A stretch of DNA of 64,000 bases from Lederbergia citri. GTDB lineage: Bacteria; Bacillota; Bacilli; Bacillales; Bacillaceae_C. This document shows positions 41,588 to 50,807 of the stretch, one piece after another. A model generated the notes under the pieces. That model had not been told where the DNA came from. It searched no databases and saw only the letters and a program-made list of their open reading frames with translations. How positions within the stretch are numbered: position 1 is the stretch's first letter; each line of letters opens with the position of its first letter. The DNA lies in the NCBI RefSeq assembly GCF_018343625.1, contig NZ_JAGYPG010000003.1, forward strand, positions 127,102 to 191,101, written 5' to 3'. Both the position numbers and the translations under genes were made by a program.

Positions 41588-42778
41588 ATGTTTAACACTA
41601 TAGAAGAAGCAATAGACGATTTGAAAAAAGGTAAAATCATCATTGTTGTAGATGATGAAAACCGAGAAAATGAGGGAGATTTTTTGGTGCTGGCGGATTA
41701 CGCTACACCTGAAAATATTAATTTTATGGCTAAGTATGGGCGTGGATTAATCTGTACGCCTATTACAGAACAATTGGCAAAGCGACTTAAATTAAATCCA
41801 ATGGTTGATGTAAATACGGACAACCATCAAACAGCCTTTACGATAAGTATTGATCATAAGAACACGAAAACTGGAATTAGTGCATTTGAGCGTTCTGAAA
41901 CAATAGCTCAACTTTTAAATTCAGAATCAATAGGGAAAGACTTTCGTCGACCAGGTCATGTTTTTCCACTTGTTGCAAAAGAAAATGGTGTGCTTGAGAG
42001 GCAAGGCCATACAGAAGCTGCGGTAGATTTTTCAAAACTTTGCGGTGCTAGCCCTGTAGGTGTCATTTGTGAAATTATGAGTGATAACGGAGAAATGGCA
42101 AGAGTGCCAGAACTAATTAAAATGGCTAAAGAATTTAACATGAAGTTAGTGACCATTAAGGATTTAGTAACTTATCGTTACAAGCATGATCAGTTGGTTA
42201 ATCGTGAAGCATCTGTTAAACTGCCAACTTCATTCGGAGAATTTCAGATGATAGGCTATTCCAATGAGATAGATGGTAAAGAACATGTTGCCATTGTAAA
42301 AGGAAGTGCTGCAAAAAGCGAAGCTCCTCTTGTACGTATTCATTCTGAGTGTTTGACAGGCGATATTTTCCATTCAAAACGTTGCGATTGTGGACCACAA
42401 TTAGTTCAAGCATTGGCGATGATTGAAGAAGCTGGTCGAGGAGTTATTCTTTACATGAGTCAGGAAGGCAGAGGTATAGGACTAATTAACAAATTAAAAA
42501 CGTATGAGCTGCAGGAGCAAGGCTATGATACCGTTGAGGCGAATGTAAAACTAGGATTTCCTCCAGAAATGCGTGAGTATGGACTATGTGCCCAAATGCT
42601 TCGTGATCTTGGGATCTCACGAGTGCGATTAATGACGAATAATCCTGAGAAGATTGAAAGTCTTACAAGATATGGTATTGAGGTTGTAGAACGGGTTCCG
42701 ATAGAAATTCCTGCAGTTGAAGAAAATGAACAATATTTAATGACTAAGAAAGAAAAAATGAATCATATTTTAGCATAG
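41588..42778 (+). CDS. ribBA: DHBP synthase/GTP cyclohydrolase II (RibBA)
   Basis: A 396-residue fusion. The N-terminal 3,4-dihydroxy-2-butanone-4-phosphate synthase has [12 protein letters not shown] and RRPGHVFPL with [10 protein letters not shown]. The C-terminal GTP cyclohydrolase II has [20 protein letters not shown] (zinc cysteines) and [11 protein letters not shown]. It opens both branches of riboflavin synthesis. This is the usual Bacillus operon order. Confidence 0.97.
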   Translation: MFNTIEEAIDDLKKGKIIIVVDDENRENEGDFLVLADYATPENINFMAKYGRGLICTPITEQLAKRLKLNPMVDVNTDNHQTAFTISIDHKNTKTGISAFERSETIAQLLNSESIGKDFRRPGHVFPLVAKENGVLERQGHTEAAVDFSKLCGASPVGVICEIMSDNGEMARVPELIKMAKEFNMKLVTIKDLVTYRYKHDQLVNREASVKLPTSFGEFQMIGYSNEIDGKEHVAIVKGSAAKSEAPLVRIHSECLTGDIFHSKRCDCGPQLVQALAMIEEAGRGVILYMSQEGRGIGLINKLKTYELQEQGYDTVEANVKLGFPPEMREYGLCAQMLRDLGISRVRLMTNNPEKIESLTRYGIEVVERVPIEIPAVEENEQYLMTKKEKMNHILA

Positions 42779-42790
42779 GAGAGATGAAAA

Positions 42791-43255
42791 ATGGGGCAAG
42801 TTTTTGAAGCACAATTAATTGGAACTGATTTGAAAATTGGGATAGTAGTAGGAAGGTTTAATGAGTTTCTTACAGGAAAATTATTGGGCGGTGCTTTGGA
42901 CGGCCTGAAACGTCATGGAGTTTCTGAAGAAGATATTGATGTGGCTTGGGTGCCAGGGGCCTTTGAAATTCCATTGATAGCGAAAAAAATGGCGGGAACA
43001 AATAAATATGATGCCATTATCGGTTTGGGAACTGTAATACGTGGATCAACGACTCATTATGATTACGTATGTAATGAAGCAGCTAAAGGTATTGCTTCTG
43101 TAAGTTTAACAACCGGTGTGCCCGTGATTTTTGGAGTTGTCACAACAGAAAATATTGAACAGGCAATAGAACGCTCTGGAACAAAGTCAGGCAACAAAGG
43201 TTACGATGCCGCGGTATCAGCAATTGAAATGGCTAACTTGAACCGTCTATTTTAA
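42791..43255 (+). CDS. ribH: 6,7-dimethyl-8-ribityllumazine synthase
   Basis: A 154-residue capsid-forming enzyme that condenses the two pathway branches. Motifs are [45 protein letters not shown] and [14 protein letters not shown]. It is 12 nt after ribBA and ends the operon; a terminator follows. Confidence 0.97.
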   Translation: MGQVFEAQLIGTDLKIGIVVGRFNEFLTGKLLGGALDGLKRHGVSEEDIDVAWVPGAFEIPLIAKKMAGTNKYDAIIGLGTVIRGSTTHYDYVCNEAAKGIASVSLTTGVPVIFGVVTTENIEQAIERSGTKSGNKGYDAAVSAIEMANLNRLF

Positions 43256-43281
43256 TCTTTATGGGAATTATTAATTCAATC

Positions 43282-43313
43282 AAGGCTGTATCCAAATGAA
43301 TATAGTCTTTTTT
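43282..43313 (+). terminator. Terminator of the rib operon
   Basis: AAGGCTGTAT (43282-43291) and ATATAGTCTT (43300-43309) pair with two G-U pairs and run into TTTTTT. Confidence 0.7.
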
Positions 43314-43320
43314 GTTCAAA

Positions 43321-43354
43321 ATTATTACTAGGTACTAACACTTGGTGGTATAAT
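43321..43354 (+). promoter_or_regulatory. FapR-like operator and extended -10 promoter
   Basis: The reverse strand of 43321-43339 reads GTTAGTACCTAGTAATAAT, close to the FapR consensus as I recall it (TTAGTACCTAGTCTTAAT). TGG-TATAAT (43346-43354) is an extended -10 box 9 nt downstream. FapR controls lipid genes through malonyl-CoA, and the next gene is fabHB. Confidence 0.65.
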
Positions 43355-43378
43355 AAAAACAAAAAGGAATGATATCAT

Positions 43379-44362
43379 ATGATTCCATCTAAAGCTCGGA
43401 TAACCGCCATTGGCACCTATGTTCCTGAAAAAAAATTGTTGAACGAAGATTTGGAAAAGATGGTGGATACGAATGATGAATGGATTGTTCAAAGAACGGG
43501 GATGAAGGAAAGAAGGATTGCAGGTGAAGCGGAATTTGCTTCTCATCTAGCTTATAAAGCAATAGAAAATTTGATTGAGAAATATAGTAAAGATGTAAAA
43601 GACGTTGATTGCATCATAGTTGCCACCACCACATCAGACTATGCGTTTCCTAGTGTTGCGTGTCAAATTCAGAACCACTTTAACATCCATTGTACAGGTG
43701 CATTTGACTTGAATGCGACATGTGCGGGTTTCACTTATGCTTTACATCTAGCGAATAATTTGATTACTGCAGGCGCTCATAAAAAAATATTGGTTGTGTC
43801 CACGGAAACTTTATCAAAAGTGACGGACTATAAGGATCGAACAACTTGCATTTTATTTGGTGACGGGGCTGGAGCTATGTTAGTTGAGTATGATTATGAA
43901 AACCCAAGTTTTTTGGCTGCTCATATGGGGACAAACGGCGAGGGAGGGATTCATGTTTATCGAACATCTTTTTCGACCTCGTTGGACGGAAAGCCTTTAA
44001 ATGATTCGGGAAATATTGTTCAGAATGGCAGGGAAGTATATAAGTGGGCATCACGGACAGTCCCTGAAGGCATTCAAGCTTTATTGCGTAATGCCGAATT
44101 AAGTATAGACAATATTAATTGGTTCATCCCTCATAGTGCAAATTTAAGAATGATCGAATCGATATGTGAAAAATCAAATGTTTCTATCGAAAAAACATTA
44201 ACGAGTGTAAAATATTTTGGAAATACTTCATCTGCTTCGATTCCTTTAGCTCTGTACCTTGGCATCGAAGAAGGGAAAGTCAAAAATGGGGATACATTAT
44301 TGCTTTATGGTTTTGGAGGAGGACTTACACACTTAGGTCTCTTAGTAAAATGGAACATTTAA
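43379..44362 (+). CDS. fabHB: 3-oxoacyl-ACP synthase III, FabHB type
   Basis: A 327-residue condensing enzyme that starts fatty-acid chains from acyl-CoA and malonyl-ACP. In Bacillus, branched-chain acyl-CoA is preferred. The triad is visible: Cys115 in NATCAGFTY, His in FIPHSANLRM, Asn in YFGNTSSAS. Sequence follows B. subtilis FabHB (YhfB) more than FabHA, including DTNDEWIVQRTGM and KILVVSTETLSKVTDY. A FapR-like box precedes it. Confidence 0.92.
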   Translation: MIPSKARITAIGTYVPEKKLLNEDLEKMVDTNDEWIVQRTGMKERRIAGEAEFASHLAYKAIENLIEKYSKDVKDVDCIIVATTTSDYAFPSVACQIQNHFNIHCTGAFDLNATCAGFTYALHLANNLITAGAHKKILVVSTETLSKVTDYKDRTTCILFGDGAGAMLVEYDYENPSFLAAHMGTNGEGGIHVYRTSFSTSLDGKPLNDSGNIVQNGREVYKWASRTVPEGIQALLRNAELSIDNINWFIPHSANLRMIESICEKSNVSIEKTLTSVKYFGNTSSASIPLALYLGIEEGKVKNGDTLLLYGFGGGLTHLGLLVKWNI

Positions 44363-44369
44363 CAATAAA

Positions 44370-44405
44370 CAAAGAGGAAAGGAAGATTGATTTCCTTTCC
44401 TCTTT
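44370..44405. terminator. Bidirectional terminator
   Basis: CAAAGAGGAAAGGAA (44370-44384) and TTCCTTTCCTCTTTG (44391-44405) form a perfect 15-bp stem between convergent fabHB and the EamA transporter. Confidence 0.85.
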
Positions 44406-44408
44406 GTA

Positions 44409-45320
44409 TTATTCTGCTAATTTATTTATAGTCACAGTATTTGAACTTGTCTTTGAACGTTCTACATTCCCAAATACAATCCCACCTAAAATTAAAACAA
44501 CTCCTAACCATTGGGACAAGCCGACATGTTCGGCTAAAATGATTGAAGCCATCGTAACAGCTACTGGAAGCTCTGATGCAGATAAAATGGTTCCAAGACT
44601 TGGTCCGACATGCGGCATCCCGATTGAAAATAATAGCGGCGGCAAAGCTACTCCGAATAAGCCAAGCAATAATCCATATGGTGCAACGCCCATCACCACA
44701 GGTATATTAGCTAAAAATACAGGCGGGAATATGACACTCACTGTCAAAAAGGCACCAGTTGCAATAAGCGTGCTTCTTTGGACAGGTGGTAAGTTTTTTT
44801 CGACTGAACCACTTAGAAAAATTGAACTCGTAAAGGTTATTGCTGATAGCAAGCCCCAAACAGAACCTTGCCATGAAATATTAACTCCTTTTTCAACGAC
44901 AATTCCTGCTGCTAATATAGAACCGATAACTAAGATAGCTATTGAAATCAATTTATTGATATCAGGTTTTTTCCTGAACAAAACCCATTCTAGAAATGTA
45001 CCAATCCATACGAATTGAAATAAGAAGATGATTGCTAAAGATGCGTTCAATGATTGCAATGCTTGGTAGTAAAATACTCCTGTTAAACCGAAAGGAAGTC
45101 CTGATAACAAAAGCTTCCCTAATTGATTAAATTTCATTTTTTGTTTTTTTGTAAATAGGAAAATCATCCAAATAAGCAAAACACCAAAGAAGTATTGGCC
45201 ACCGATTACTTCTGTCACTGAAAAGCCAGCGCCATAAGCTAACTTCACAAAGGTTGAAAGCACTCCATAAGAACATCCACCTAAAAACACTATTAAGGCA
45301 TATTGCCAAGTTTTCATCAT
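44409..45320 (-). CDS. EamA/DMT-family transporter
   Basis: A 303-residue protein with ten TM helices in two EamA repeats (FLGGCSYGVLSTFVKLAY ... and SVWGLLSAITFTSSIFL ...). DMT members export amino acids, nucleosides or metabolites; the substrate is unclear. ATG 45320 is preferred: AAAGGG lies 7 nt upstream. Upstream codons would place the N terminus in a leader hairpin. A consensus promoter and a terminator-like hairpin lie in its leader. Confidence 0.85.
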   Translation of the reverse strand: MMKTWQYALIVFLGGCSYGVLSTFVKLAYGAGFSVTEVIGGQYFFGVLLIWMIFLFTKKQKMKFNQLGKLLLSGLPFGLTGVFYYQALQSLNASLAIIFLFQFVWIGTFLEWVLFRKKPDINKLISIAILVIGSILAAGIVVEKGVNISWQGSVWGLLSAITFTSSIFLSGSVEKNLPPVQRSTLIATGAFLTVSVIFPPVFLANIPVVMGVAPYGLLLGLFGVALPPLLFSIGMPHVGPSLGTILSASELPVAVTMASIILAEHVGLSQWLGVVLILGGIVFGNVERSKTSSNTVTINKLAE

Positions 45321-45339
45321 GTTCCATCCCTTTCTTAAC

Positions 45340-45379
45340 ATAGAAAAGCCACCCAACTGTTTTTAGACAGCTGTGTGGC
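45340..45379 (-). terminator. Leader terminator/attenuator of the EamA gene
   Basis: On the minus strand GCCACACAGCTGT (45379-45367) pairs with ACAGTTGGGTGGC (45360-45348) at 11 of 13 positions with a 6-nt loop, followed by TTTTCT. It lies between the promoter and the start codon. Confidence 0.6.
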
Positions 45380-45439
45380 GAAAATAGAGAATCTCTAGAA
45401 AAGTCCACAGATCATTTTTTAGTATTAAATTACATTAAT

Positions 45440-45468
45440 AGTATAAAATTGGCTAAAGATCATGTCAA
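45440..45468 (-). promoter_or_regulatory. Promoter of the EamA gene
   Basis: On the minus strand TTGACA, a 17-nt spacer, TATACT. The leader would be about 110 nt. Confidence 0.8.
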
Positions 45469-45498
45469 TGGAAGATGTAAGGAAAAGGAGCATTTAGA

Positions 45499-46482
45499 GT
45501 GGAAACAAAATGTGTGAAATACTACGGTTTTGGGAATCCTCAGGCTGTATTAACAGTTGAAAATAGGCCAATTCATAATCCAAGTAATGGAGAAATTCTT
45601 GTGCGGATGATTACTCGTCCCATAAATCCTTCAGATTTAATCCCAATTTACGGATCCTACTCACATCGAATTTCTTTACCGGCGATTCCAGGCTACGAAG
45701 GTGTAGGGGTTGTTGAAGAAGTCGGTCCTTCTGTAAGTGGTGATCTAATTGGTAAACGTGTACTTCCGCTTCGGGGAGAAGGAACTTGGCAGGAATACGT
45801 CCGTGCTTCTGCAGAATTAGTGATTCCAATCCCAGATGCGATAGATGATTTTACAGCGGCGCAGTTATATATAAATCCTGTAACTGCTTGGATTATTTGT
45901 ACGGAGATACTTCGGTTGCAAACAGGAGATATATTACTAGTTAACGCCTGCGGATCCACAATCGGTCGTATTTTTGCTCAGCTTTCAAATATTCTTGGCT
46001 TTGAGTTGATTGCGGTTGTAAGAAATGATAATCATACGAAAGAATTACTTGAACTCGGTGCTACAAACGTAATCAATACATCTAATATATCGCTGGTCAA
46101 TGAGGTTCAAGAATTAACGAATGACAGAGGAGTTACCGCTGCAATCGATTCGATTGGCGGTTCAGAAGGCACTGAGCTGGCATTTTGTCTAAAGCAAAAT
46201 GGCATTTATTTATCAATAGGACTTTTATCAGGAAAACCTGTCGATTGGAAAATAATATCGCAGAAAGCGGTCGTAAAAATATTTCATTTGCGTCATTGGA
46301 ACCAGGAAGTTTCAGTTATAAAGTGGCATGAAACATTTGAACAATTGATTAATTATATTAGCGAGAAAAGATTGAAACTTATGACACCAGATACCCAATA
46401 CGATTTAGAGAATGTAAAGGAAGCCGTCCTTGCAGTTCAATCTCCTGAAAACAAGAGAGGGAAAGTGTTTTTAAACAGCTAA
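45499..46482 (+). CDS. Zinc-independent MDR alcohol dehydrogenase/enoyl reductase-like
   Basis: A 327-residue medium-chain dehydrogenase/reductase of the quinone oxidoreductase or MECR type. GroES-like N domain: RPINPSDLIPIYGSY and PGYEGVGVVEEVG. The nucleotide site is written LLVNACGSTIGRIFAQLSNILG (usual A-x-x-S-x-V-G slightly altered), and no structural zinc cysteines are present. It probably reduces C=C or C=O bonds with NADPH. A GTG start follows AAAGGAG. It is divergent from the EamA gene. Confidence 0.85.
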   Translation: METKCVKYYGFGNPQAVLTVENRPIHNPSNGEILVRMITRPINPSDLIPIYGSYSHRISLPAIPGYEGVGVVEEVGPSVSGDLIGKRVLPLRGEGTWQEYVRASAELVIPIPDAIDDFTAAQLYINPVTAWIICTEILRLQTGDILLVNACGSTIGRIFAQLSNILGFELIAVVRNDNHTKELLELGATNVINTSNISLVNEVQELTNDRGVTAAIDSIGGSEGTELAFCLKQNGIYLSIGLLSGKPVDWKIISQKAVVKIFHLRHWNQEVSVIKWHETFEQLINYISEKRLKLMTPDTQYDLENVKEAVLAVQSPENKRGKVFLNS

Positions 46483-46546
46483 CTGCTATTATCTTCATAA
46501 AAATGAAATACCATCGTGCCCTTCAAGGTGGAAAAGTGATCACTAA

Positions 46547-46735
46547 GGTCGCGCTGAGACGTTCATTGTGACCGTAAAACCAGAAAAAAGTACATTGATG
46601 TCACGATGAGCCATTCATCGTGAACATAAACCAGAAATAATGAACCTTGTGGTTACAATGGTGTGCTCATCATGACCATAAAAGGATTCTTAGGTTACTA
46701 TGAAGCAATCATTGTGAATAGAAACAAGGGAATCA
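46547..46735. repeat. Degenerate direct repeats, period about 51 nt
   Basis: Four units start near 46547, 46598, 46649 and 46692. They share GGTnACnATGAG, then TTCATnGTGAnCATAAA and CCAGAAA-like segments. They lie in a 449-nt gap without a gene. Confidence 0.65.
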
Positions 46736-46808
46736 TGAAAAACGATGCAATTACGATTTTTAATAGTATTATTAAAAGTTACTAAAATACTGACCTCCTC
46801 CTACTATC

Positions 46809-46837
46809 TTGACATTCTTAGATTATATAAATATAAT
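46809..46837 (+). promoter_or_regulatory. Consensus sigma-A promoter of the FMN reductase gene
   Basis: TTGACA (46809-46814), 17 nt, TATAAT (46832-46837). TTAC-ATAAA-GTAA follows near the start site and could be an operator half pair. Confidence 0.85.
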
Positions 46838-46931
46838 AACTTACATAAAGTAACTAACTAATAATAATCAAGTGAATTGTTGTATACGTTAGTACTTTAT
46901 CATCGATGATTCAACTTAGGAGGAAAAATAC

Positions 46932-47480
46932 ATGGCACAAGATAAACTAAACATCGGGATTATTTTAGGAAGCACTCGTCAAGGACGCGTTAGCCCACAA
47001 GTTGGAGAATGGGTTAAAGGGATTGCAGACAAGCGTGGAGATGCTAACTACGAGATCGTAGATATAACAGAGTACAAATTGCCATTTTTAGGAGAAGGCA
47101 CTGGTGATGAACCAGGATTACAAGCTTGGAATCAAAAACTTGCTAGTTTAGATGGGTTTGTATTCATCGTTCAAGAATATAATCATAGTATTACAGGAGC
47201 ATTAAAAAACGCATTAGATTCTGCTCGCGATGTATGGTATAACAAAGCTGCGGGAATCGTAAGCTACGGTTCAACAGGTGGAGCTCGTGCAGCTGAACAT
47301 TTACGTGGAATCTGCGGAGAATTAAAAATAGCTGATGTTCGTACACATCCAACACTATCTTTATTTACTGACTTCGTTAATTTCAGTGAATTCAAACCTG
47401 CTGAATTGCATCTACAAAATGTAAACACAATGCTTGAGGAAGTAGTAACTTGGAGCGGCGCGTTAAAGACAGTAAGATAA
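46932..47480 (+). CDS. NADPH-dependent FMN reductase family protein
   Basis: A 182-residue flavodoxin-fold reductase. GIILGSTRQGRVSPQVGEWV binds the FMN phosphate, and VQEYNHSITGALKNALD with VSYGSTGGARAAEHLR completes the family motif. It likely reduces quinones, azo compounds or chromate with NAD(P)H. AGGAGG precedes the ATG. Its perfect promoter suggests strong or regulated expression. Confidence 0.9.
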   Translation: MAQDKLNIGIILGSTRQGRVSPQVGEWVKGIADKRGDANYEIVDITEYKLPFLGEGTGDEPGLQAWNQKLASLDGFVFIVQEYNHSITGALKNALDSARDVWYNKAAGIVSYGSTGGARAAEHLRGICGELKIADVRTHPTLSLFTDFVNFSEFKPAELHLQNVNTMLEEVVTWSGALKTVR

Positions 47481-47493
47481 TATAAAAAAATCT

Positions 47494-47525
47494 AAAGGAA
47501 GGCTCTTTTTTAGTAGCCTTCCTTT
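47494..47525. terminator. Bidirectional terminator
   Basis: AAAGGAAGGCT (47494-47504) and AGCCTTCCTTT (47515-47525) are perfect complements between convergent genes. Confidence 0.85.
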
Positions 47526-47530
47526 CTAAA

Positions 47531-48277
47531 TTAATTTTTACTCTCCCATACTTTAAGCAAAGACTCGTAAATAGTTCTAGTATCCTCAATATTTTTCCTA
47601 TTTAAAATTAAAAAGTCTTTGTTAGTTTCTACATACAAATAAGGTGGATTTTTCTTATTTACAAATAATAAGCCACTGCCATAGGGTTCTTCTAATTGAA
47701 AATGACCTTTTAATTGACCAGAAGATGCATATCCATTTGTCTTTGTTATGACTTCCGGAAGTGTATCTAATAGTTCTACAGATTTTATTTCCTCGATAGG
47801 CCATTCAACCCCATACATCCCAGAAATTTTAAAAGCTTCATGACTAACAGTAACCTCATTGTCGACCAAGCCTGCTATTGTAAGCCCGCCAACTAAGGCT
47901 ACCGTTACAGCCATAATCGAACTTGTAATCCAGTACATTTTCTTACGTTTTTGAGGAATTTCGTATTTTTGCAGCCATATGAGCCCGCCAAGTAAAACAA
48001 TTAAAAATAGAACAATCCCAATTTCAAAACCATATGGGATAGGGAGCAAACCAACTAGGAACGTTGTTGCAAATAAATAGAAACTTACTTTGAGAATCTT
48101 CCCAACTGCCTCTATATACCCATTTTGTATTAAATATTCCTGCTCTTCCTTTGGGCGGTTTAAAAATCCCGATATAAGGCTGTATTCCTTTTTCTTTACG
48201 ATTAAATAAGTTAGCCCACCGTGAACAATTAATGCCCACCCCATAGCGATTATAAAAATAATGGTCCCAGTACTCAT
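47531..48277 (-). CDS. DUF3784 membrane protein with extra C-terminal domain
   Basis: A 248-residue protein. The N-terminal part has three helices (near 4-26, 61-78 and 83-101) with the DUF3784-like YSLISGFLNRPKEEQEYLIQNGY. A fourth helix lies at about 114-137. The last 100 residues (VSHEAFKISGMYGVEWPIEEIKSVELLDTLP) look like a bacterial PH-type domain. Function unknown. It is single and convergent with the FMN reductase. Confidence 0.75.
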   Translation of the reverse strand: MSTGTIIFIIAMGWALIVHGGLTYLIVKKKEYSLISGFLNRPKEEQEYLIQNGYIEAVGKILKVSFYLFATTFLVGLLPIPYGFEIGIVLFLIVLLGGLIWLQKYEIPQKRKKMYWITSSIMAVTVALVGGLTIAGLVDNEVTVSHEAFKISGMYGVEWPIEEIKSVELLDTLPEVITKTNGYASSGQLKGHFQLEEPYGSGLLFVNKKNPPYLYVETNKDFLILNRKNIEDTRTIYESLLKVWESKN

Positions 48278-48398
48278 AATAAAACACCATCACTATTCAA
48301 TATTTCCTATTAATACGGAATGTTCAAGAAAAAGTTTCATTTACCAACTGAAATCTTTGCTATATTTATTATGACGATCAGTTTTGCAGGAGGATTTC

Positions 48399-49394
48399 AT
48401 GAAGCGATTTAAAATCATTATTATACCAATCTTGTTATTTATCATAATCGGAATCGGAAGCACCATCATAATAAGATCCGTTAACGAATCGGATAAGACG
48501 TTGCCCGTCAGTTTTTTACCTATGCAAGAGCATAAGGTGCAACTAAAGGAATTTACAATAAAAGTAATTCACCCGTTGGAAGATATACATTTAAATGCAA
48601 AATCAGCAATCTTGATTGATACCCGAGACGGAAATATTCTTTATGAAAAAAATAGCGGCGAACCATTTCCAACAGCGAGTATGTCCAAAATGATGACGGA
48701 GTTTTTAGTATTAGAGGCAATAAAAGACGGTAAACTTAGCTGGGATCAGACCATTTCAGTCAGTGATTATGCATATCAAATTTCAAATACTCCCGGTTTT
48801 GCTTCAGTACATTTAAAAAAAGAACAACCATATAGGATACGTGATTTATTTAACGCAATGGCCATTCATTCAGCGAATGGAGCGACAATTGCATTAGCAG
48901 AGACAATCTCAGGCAGTGAGCGGGATTTTGTTCAAAAAATGAATGAAAAAGCAAAAGAACTTGGTCTAAGTAATTCAAAGTTTGTAAACAGTACGGGGTT
49001 AAACAATGAAGATCTTGGGGAGTACCACTCAACTGGTGATCCAAAAGACGCAAATGAAATGTCTGCAAAGGATCTAGCGATTTTAACGAAAGCTCTAATC
49101 TCTCACCATCCTGAAATTCTAGAAATTTCTTCATCACCGAACTTTGTATTTGGCAATCAAACATATGTAAATACAAATTCCATGTTGCAGGGAAACAATA
49201 CCCAAGTTCTTTTCGAGGGAGTCGACGGACTGAAGACAGGATTTACAGACGAAGCAGGGTATTGCTTTGCGGGAACAGTGGAAAGAGATGATATTCGACT
49301 TATCTCAGTAGTTATGGGGACGCAAACCTCACTGGAGCGTTTCGCTGAAACGAAACAGCTATATGAAGCAAGTTTTAGTCAAGTGGAAAATTAA
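48399..49394 (+). CDS. D-alanyl-D-alanine carboxypeptidase, S11 family
   Basis: A 331-residue penicillin-binding protein of low mass. An N-terminal helix (IIIIPILLFIIIGIGSTIII) exports or anchors it. The active-site motifs are TASMSK (S-x-x-K), HSANG (S-x-N) and GLKTG (K-T-G). It trims the terminal D-Ala of peptidoglycan stems. It ends soon after the catalytic domain, without the C-terminal domain of PBP5. ATG 48399 follows GCAGGAGGAT. Confidence 0.9.
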   Translation: MKRFKIIIIPILLFIIIGIGSTIIIRSVNESDKTLPVSFLPMQEHKVQLKEFTIKVIHPLEDIHLNAKSAILIDTRDGNILYEKNSGEPFPTASMSKMMTEFLVLEAIKDGKLSWDQTISVSDYAYQISNTPGFASVHLKKEQPYRIRDLFNAMAIHSANGATIALAETISGSERDFVQKMNEKAKELGLSNSKFVNSTGLNNEDLGEYHSTGDPKDANEMSAKDLAILTKALISHHPEILEISSSPNFVFGNQTYVNTNSMLQGNNTQVLFEGVDGLKTGFTDEAGYCFAGTVERDDIRLISVVMGTQTSLERFAETKQLYEASFSQVEN

Positions 49395-49400
49395 TAATAG

Positions 49401-49446
49401 AAACTCCTCTTCAAAAAAATTAATACTAGTTGGAGAAGGGGAGTTT
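49401..49446 (+). terminator. Intrinsic terminator
   Basis: AAACTCCTCTTC pairs with GAGAAGGGGAGTTT (bulged), around an A/T-rich loop. Confidence 0.6.
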
Positions 49447-49558
49447 AAAAATATCCTCAATGTTATATGAATATCAAAAACTAGTAGAAAACCCAATCAA
49501 TGTGGTATAAAAGAGTTATGAAAGCATTACCAATAAATAAGGGCAGGGGTGTTTGATT

Positions 49559-50479
49559 GTGAAATATAGACGCTTAGGAAAAACGGATTTAAATGTATCC
49601 ATTGTTGGAGTAGGTACATGGCAATTTGGTGGTGACTGGGGTAAGGATTTTAACCAAGATGAAGCGGATGCAATTCTTACACGTGCTAAAGAGTTGGGTA
49701 TTAACTTGATTGATACGGCTGAATGTTATGGTCCTCACCATATGTCAGAGCGTTTTATTGGCGATTTCCTAAAACGCGATCGACGCGAAGATTGGGTAGT
49801 AGCTTCCAAGTTTGGCCACAAATGGCATGACCATTGGGAACATGCATGGAGCGTGGATGCTGTTCGCGTACAATTAGAAGAATCTCTTAAGTCACTGCAG
49901 ACAGATTATATCGATCTGTATCAATTCCACTCCGGCTCAGATGAAGATTTTGATAACGATGATTTGTGGACGATGTTGGACAAGCAAGTGCAAGCTGGAA
50001 AAATTCGAAACCTCGGAATTTCGATTGGAAGCAATGCGAATATTTATCAAACATCCAAAGCAACTGAGGTAAATGCGAAAGCGATACAAGTTGTCTATAA
50101 CAGAATTGATCAAGTTCCTGAAAAGGAAGTTTTCCCTTCTTGTATTGAACAAGACTTAGGTGTACTAGCTCGTGTTCCTTTAGCGAGTGGATTTTTAAGT
50201 GGTAAATATAAGCCTGGTGCTGTTTTCAGTGATAATGTAAGAAAAGGGCGCGATCGCGAAGAAGTTGATGAAAAGCTTCGCCTTGTAGAAGAAATCAAGA
50301 AAAATGAAGTTCCTGAAGGTGTGAACATGGCGGAATGGGCACTGGCATGGTGCCTGCAGCATCCAGCTGTTACAACTGTCATCCCAGGCTGTAAGAGTCC
50401 TGAACAAGTCGAAATCAATGCAAGAGCCGCATCGTTGGATCTTGTAAAAGAAGATCATCCAAGTGCGGTGAAGATATAA
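49559..50479 (+). CDS. Aldo/keto reductase (AKR11-like)
   Basis: A 306-residue NADPH-dependent reductase similar to Bacillus IolS/YhdN-type enzymes. The catalytic tetrad is Asp and Tyr in LIDTAECYG, Lys in VVASKFG and His in LYQFHSG. The cofactor region VIPGCKSPEQVEIN is conserved. It probably acts on sugars or aldehydes. GTG 49559 is preferred over TTG 49553 from the spacing to AGGGGTG. TGTGG-TATAAA at 49501 is a likely extended -10. Confidence 0.88.
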   Translation: MKYRRLGKTDLNVSIVGVGTWQFGGDWGKDFNQDEADAILTRAKELGINLIDTAECYGPHHMSERFIGDFLKRDRREDWVVASKFGHKWHDHWEHAWSVDAVRVQLEESLKSLQTDYIDLYQFHSGSDEDFDNDDLWTMLDKQVQAGKIRNLGISIGSNANIYQTSKATEVNAKAIQVVYNRIDQVPEKEVFPSCIEQDLGVLARVPLASGFLSGKYKPGAVFSDNVRKGRDREEVDEKLRLVEEIKKNEVPEGVNMAEWALAWCLQHPAVTTVIPGCKSPEQVEINARAASLDLVKEDHPSAVKI

Positions 50480-50512
50480 TATATATTTATTGATCTCTTA
50501 AAAAGAAAATAT

Positions 50513-50547
50513 GCAGTCCTGTGATAGTTTGCAGGGCTGCTTTTTTT
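50513..50547 (+). terminator. Intrinsic terminator
   Basis: GCAGTCCTG (50513-50521) and CAGGGCTGC (50532-50540) with one G-U pair, followed by seven T. Confidence 0.85.
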
Positions 50548-50578
50548 AAGAGAGAAGCGAATTTTAGCAAGATAAACC

Positions 50579-50720
50579 GGCTAGTAAACTACCACAAATG
50601 GCCAGTAAAGTAGAGATTCCGGCCGGAAGCCTGCATTGAGGACTGGCCAGTAAAATTGAGGTACTTGTCAGTAAATCACAACAAACGATCGGAAAAGTCG
50701 AGTGGAAGCTATTAATCTTA
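50579..50720. repeat. Short degenerate repeats (GCCAGTAAA-type)
   Basis: Units with C-x-AGTAAA start at about 50580, 50601, 50646 and 50667, giving spacings of 21, 45 and 21 nt. A GGCCGG-containing segment lies between the second and third. It occupies the gap before the stressosome gene. Confidence 0.6.
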
Positions 50721-50807
50721 AATAACGTTAAGTAATAGGTTGTTAGAATTCCTCTATTGCCGAAGAGTATGGTACATTTGTTTTACAAGGGATTGGAGGT
50801 CGGAAAT

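Noticed and set aside
44350..45018. 222-codon plus-strand frame
   Set aside because: It is antisense to the EamA transporter, whose TM pattern and repeats are clearly the real coding strand.
46547..46735. Small RNA gene
   Set aside because: There is no promoter or terminator around the repeat units, so only a repeat call is justified.
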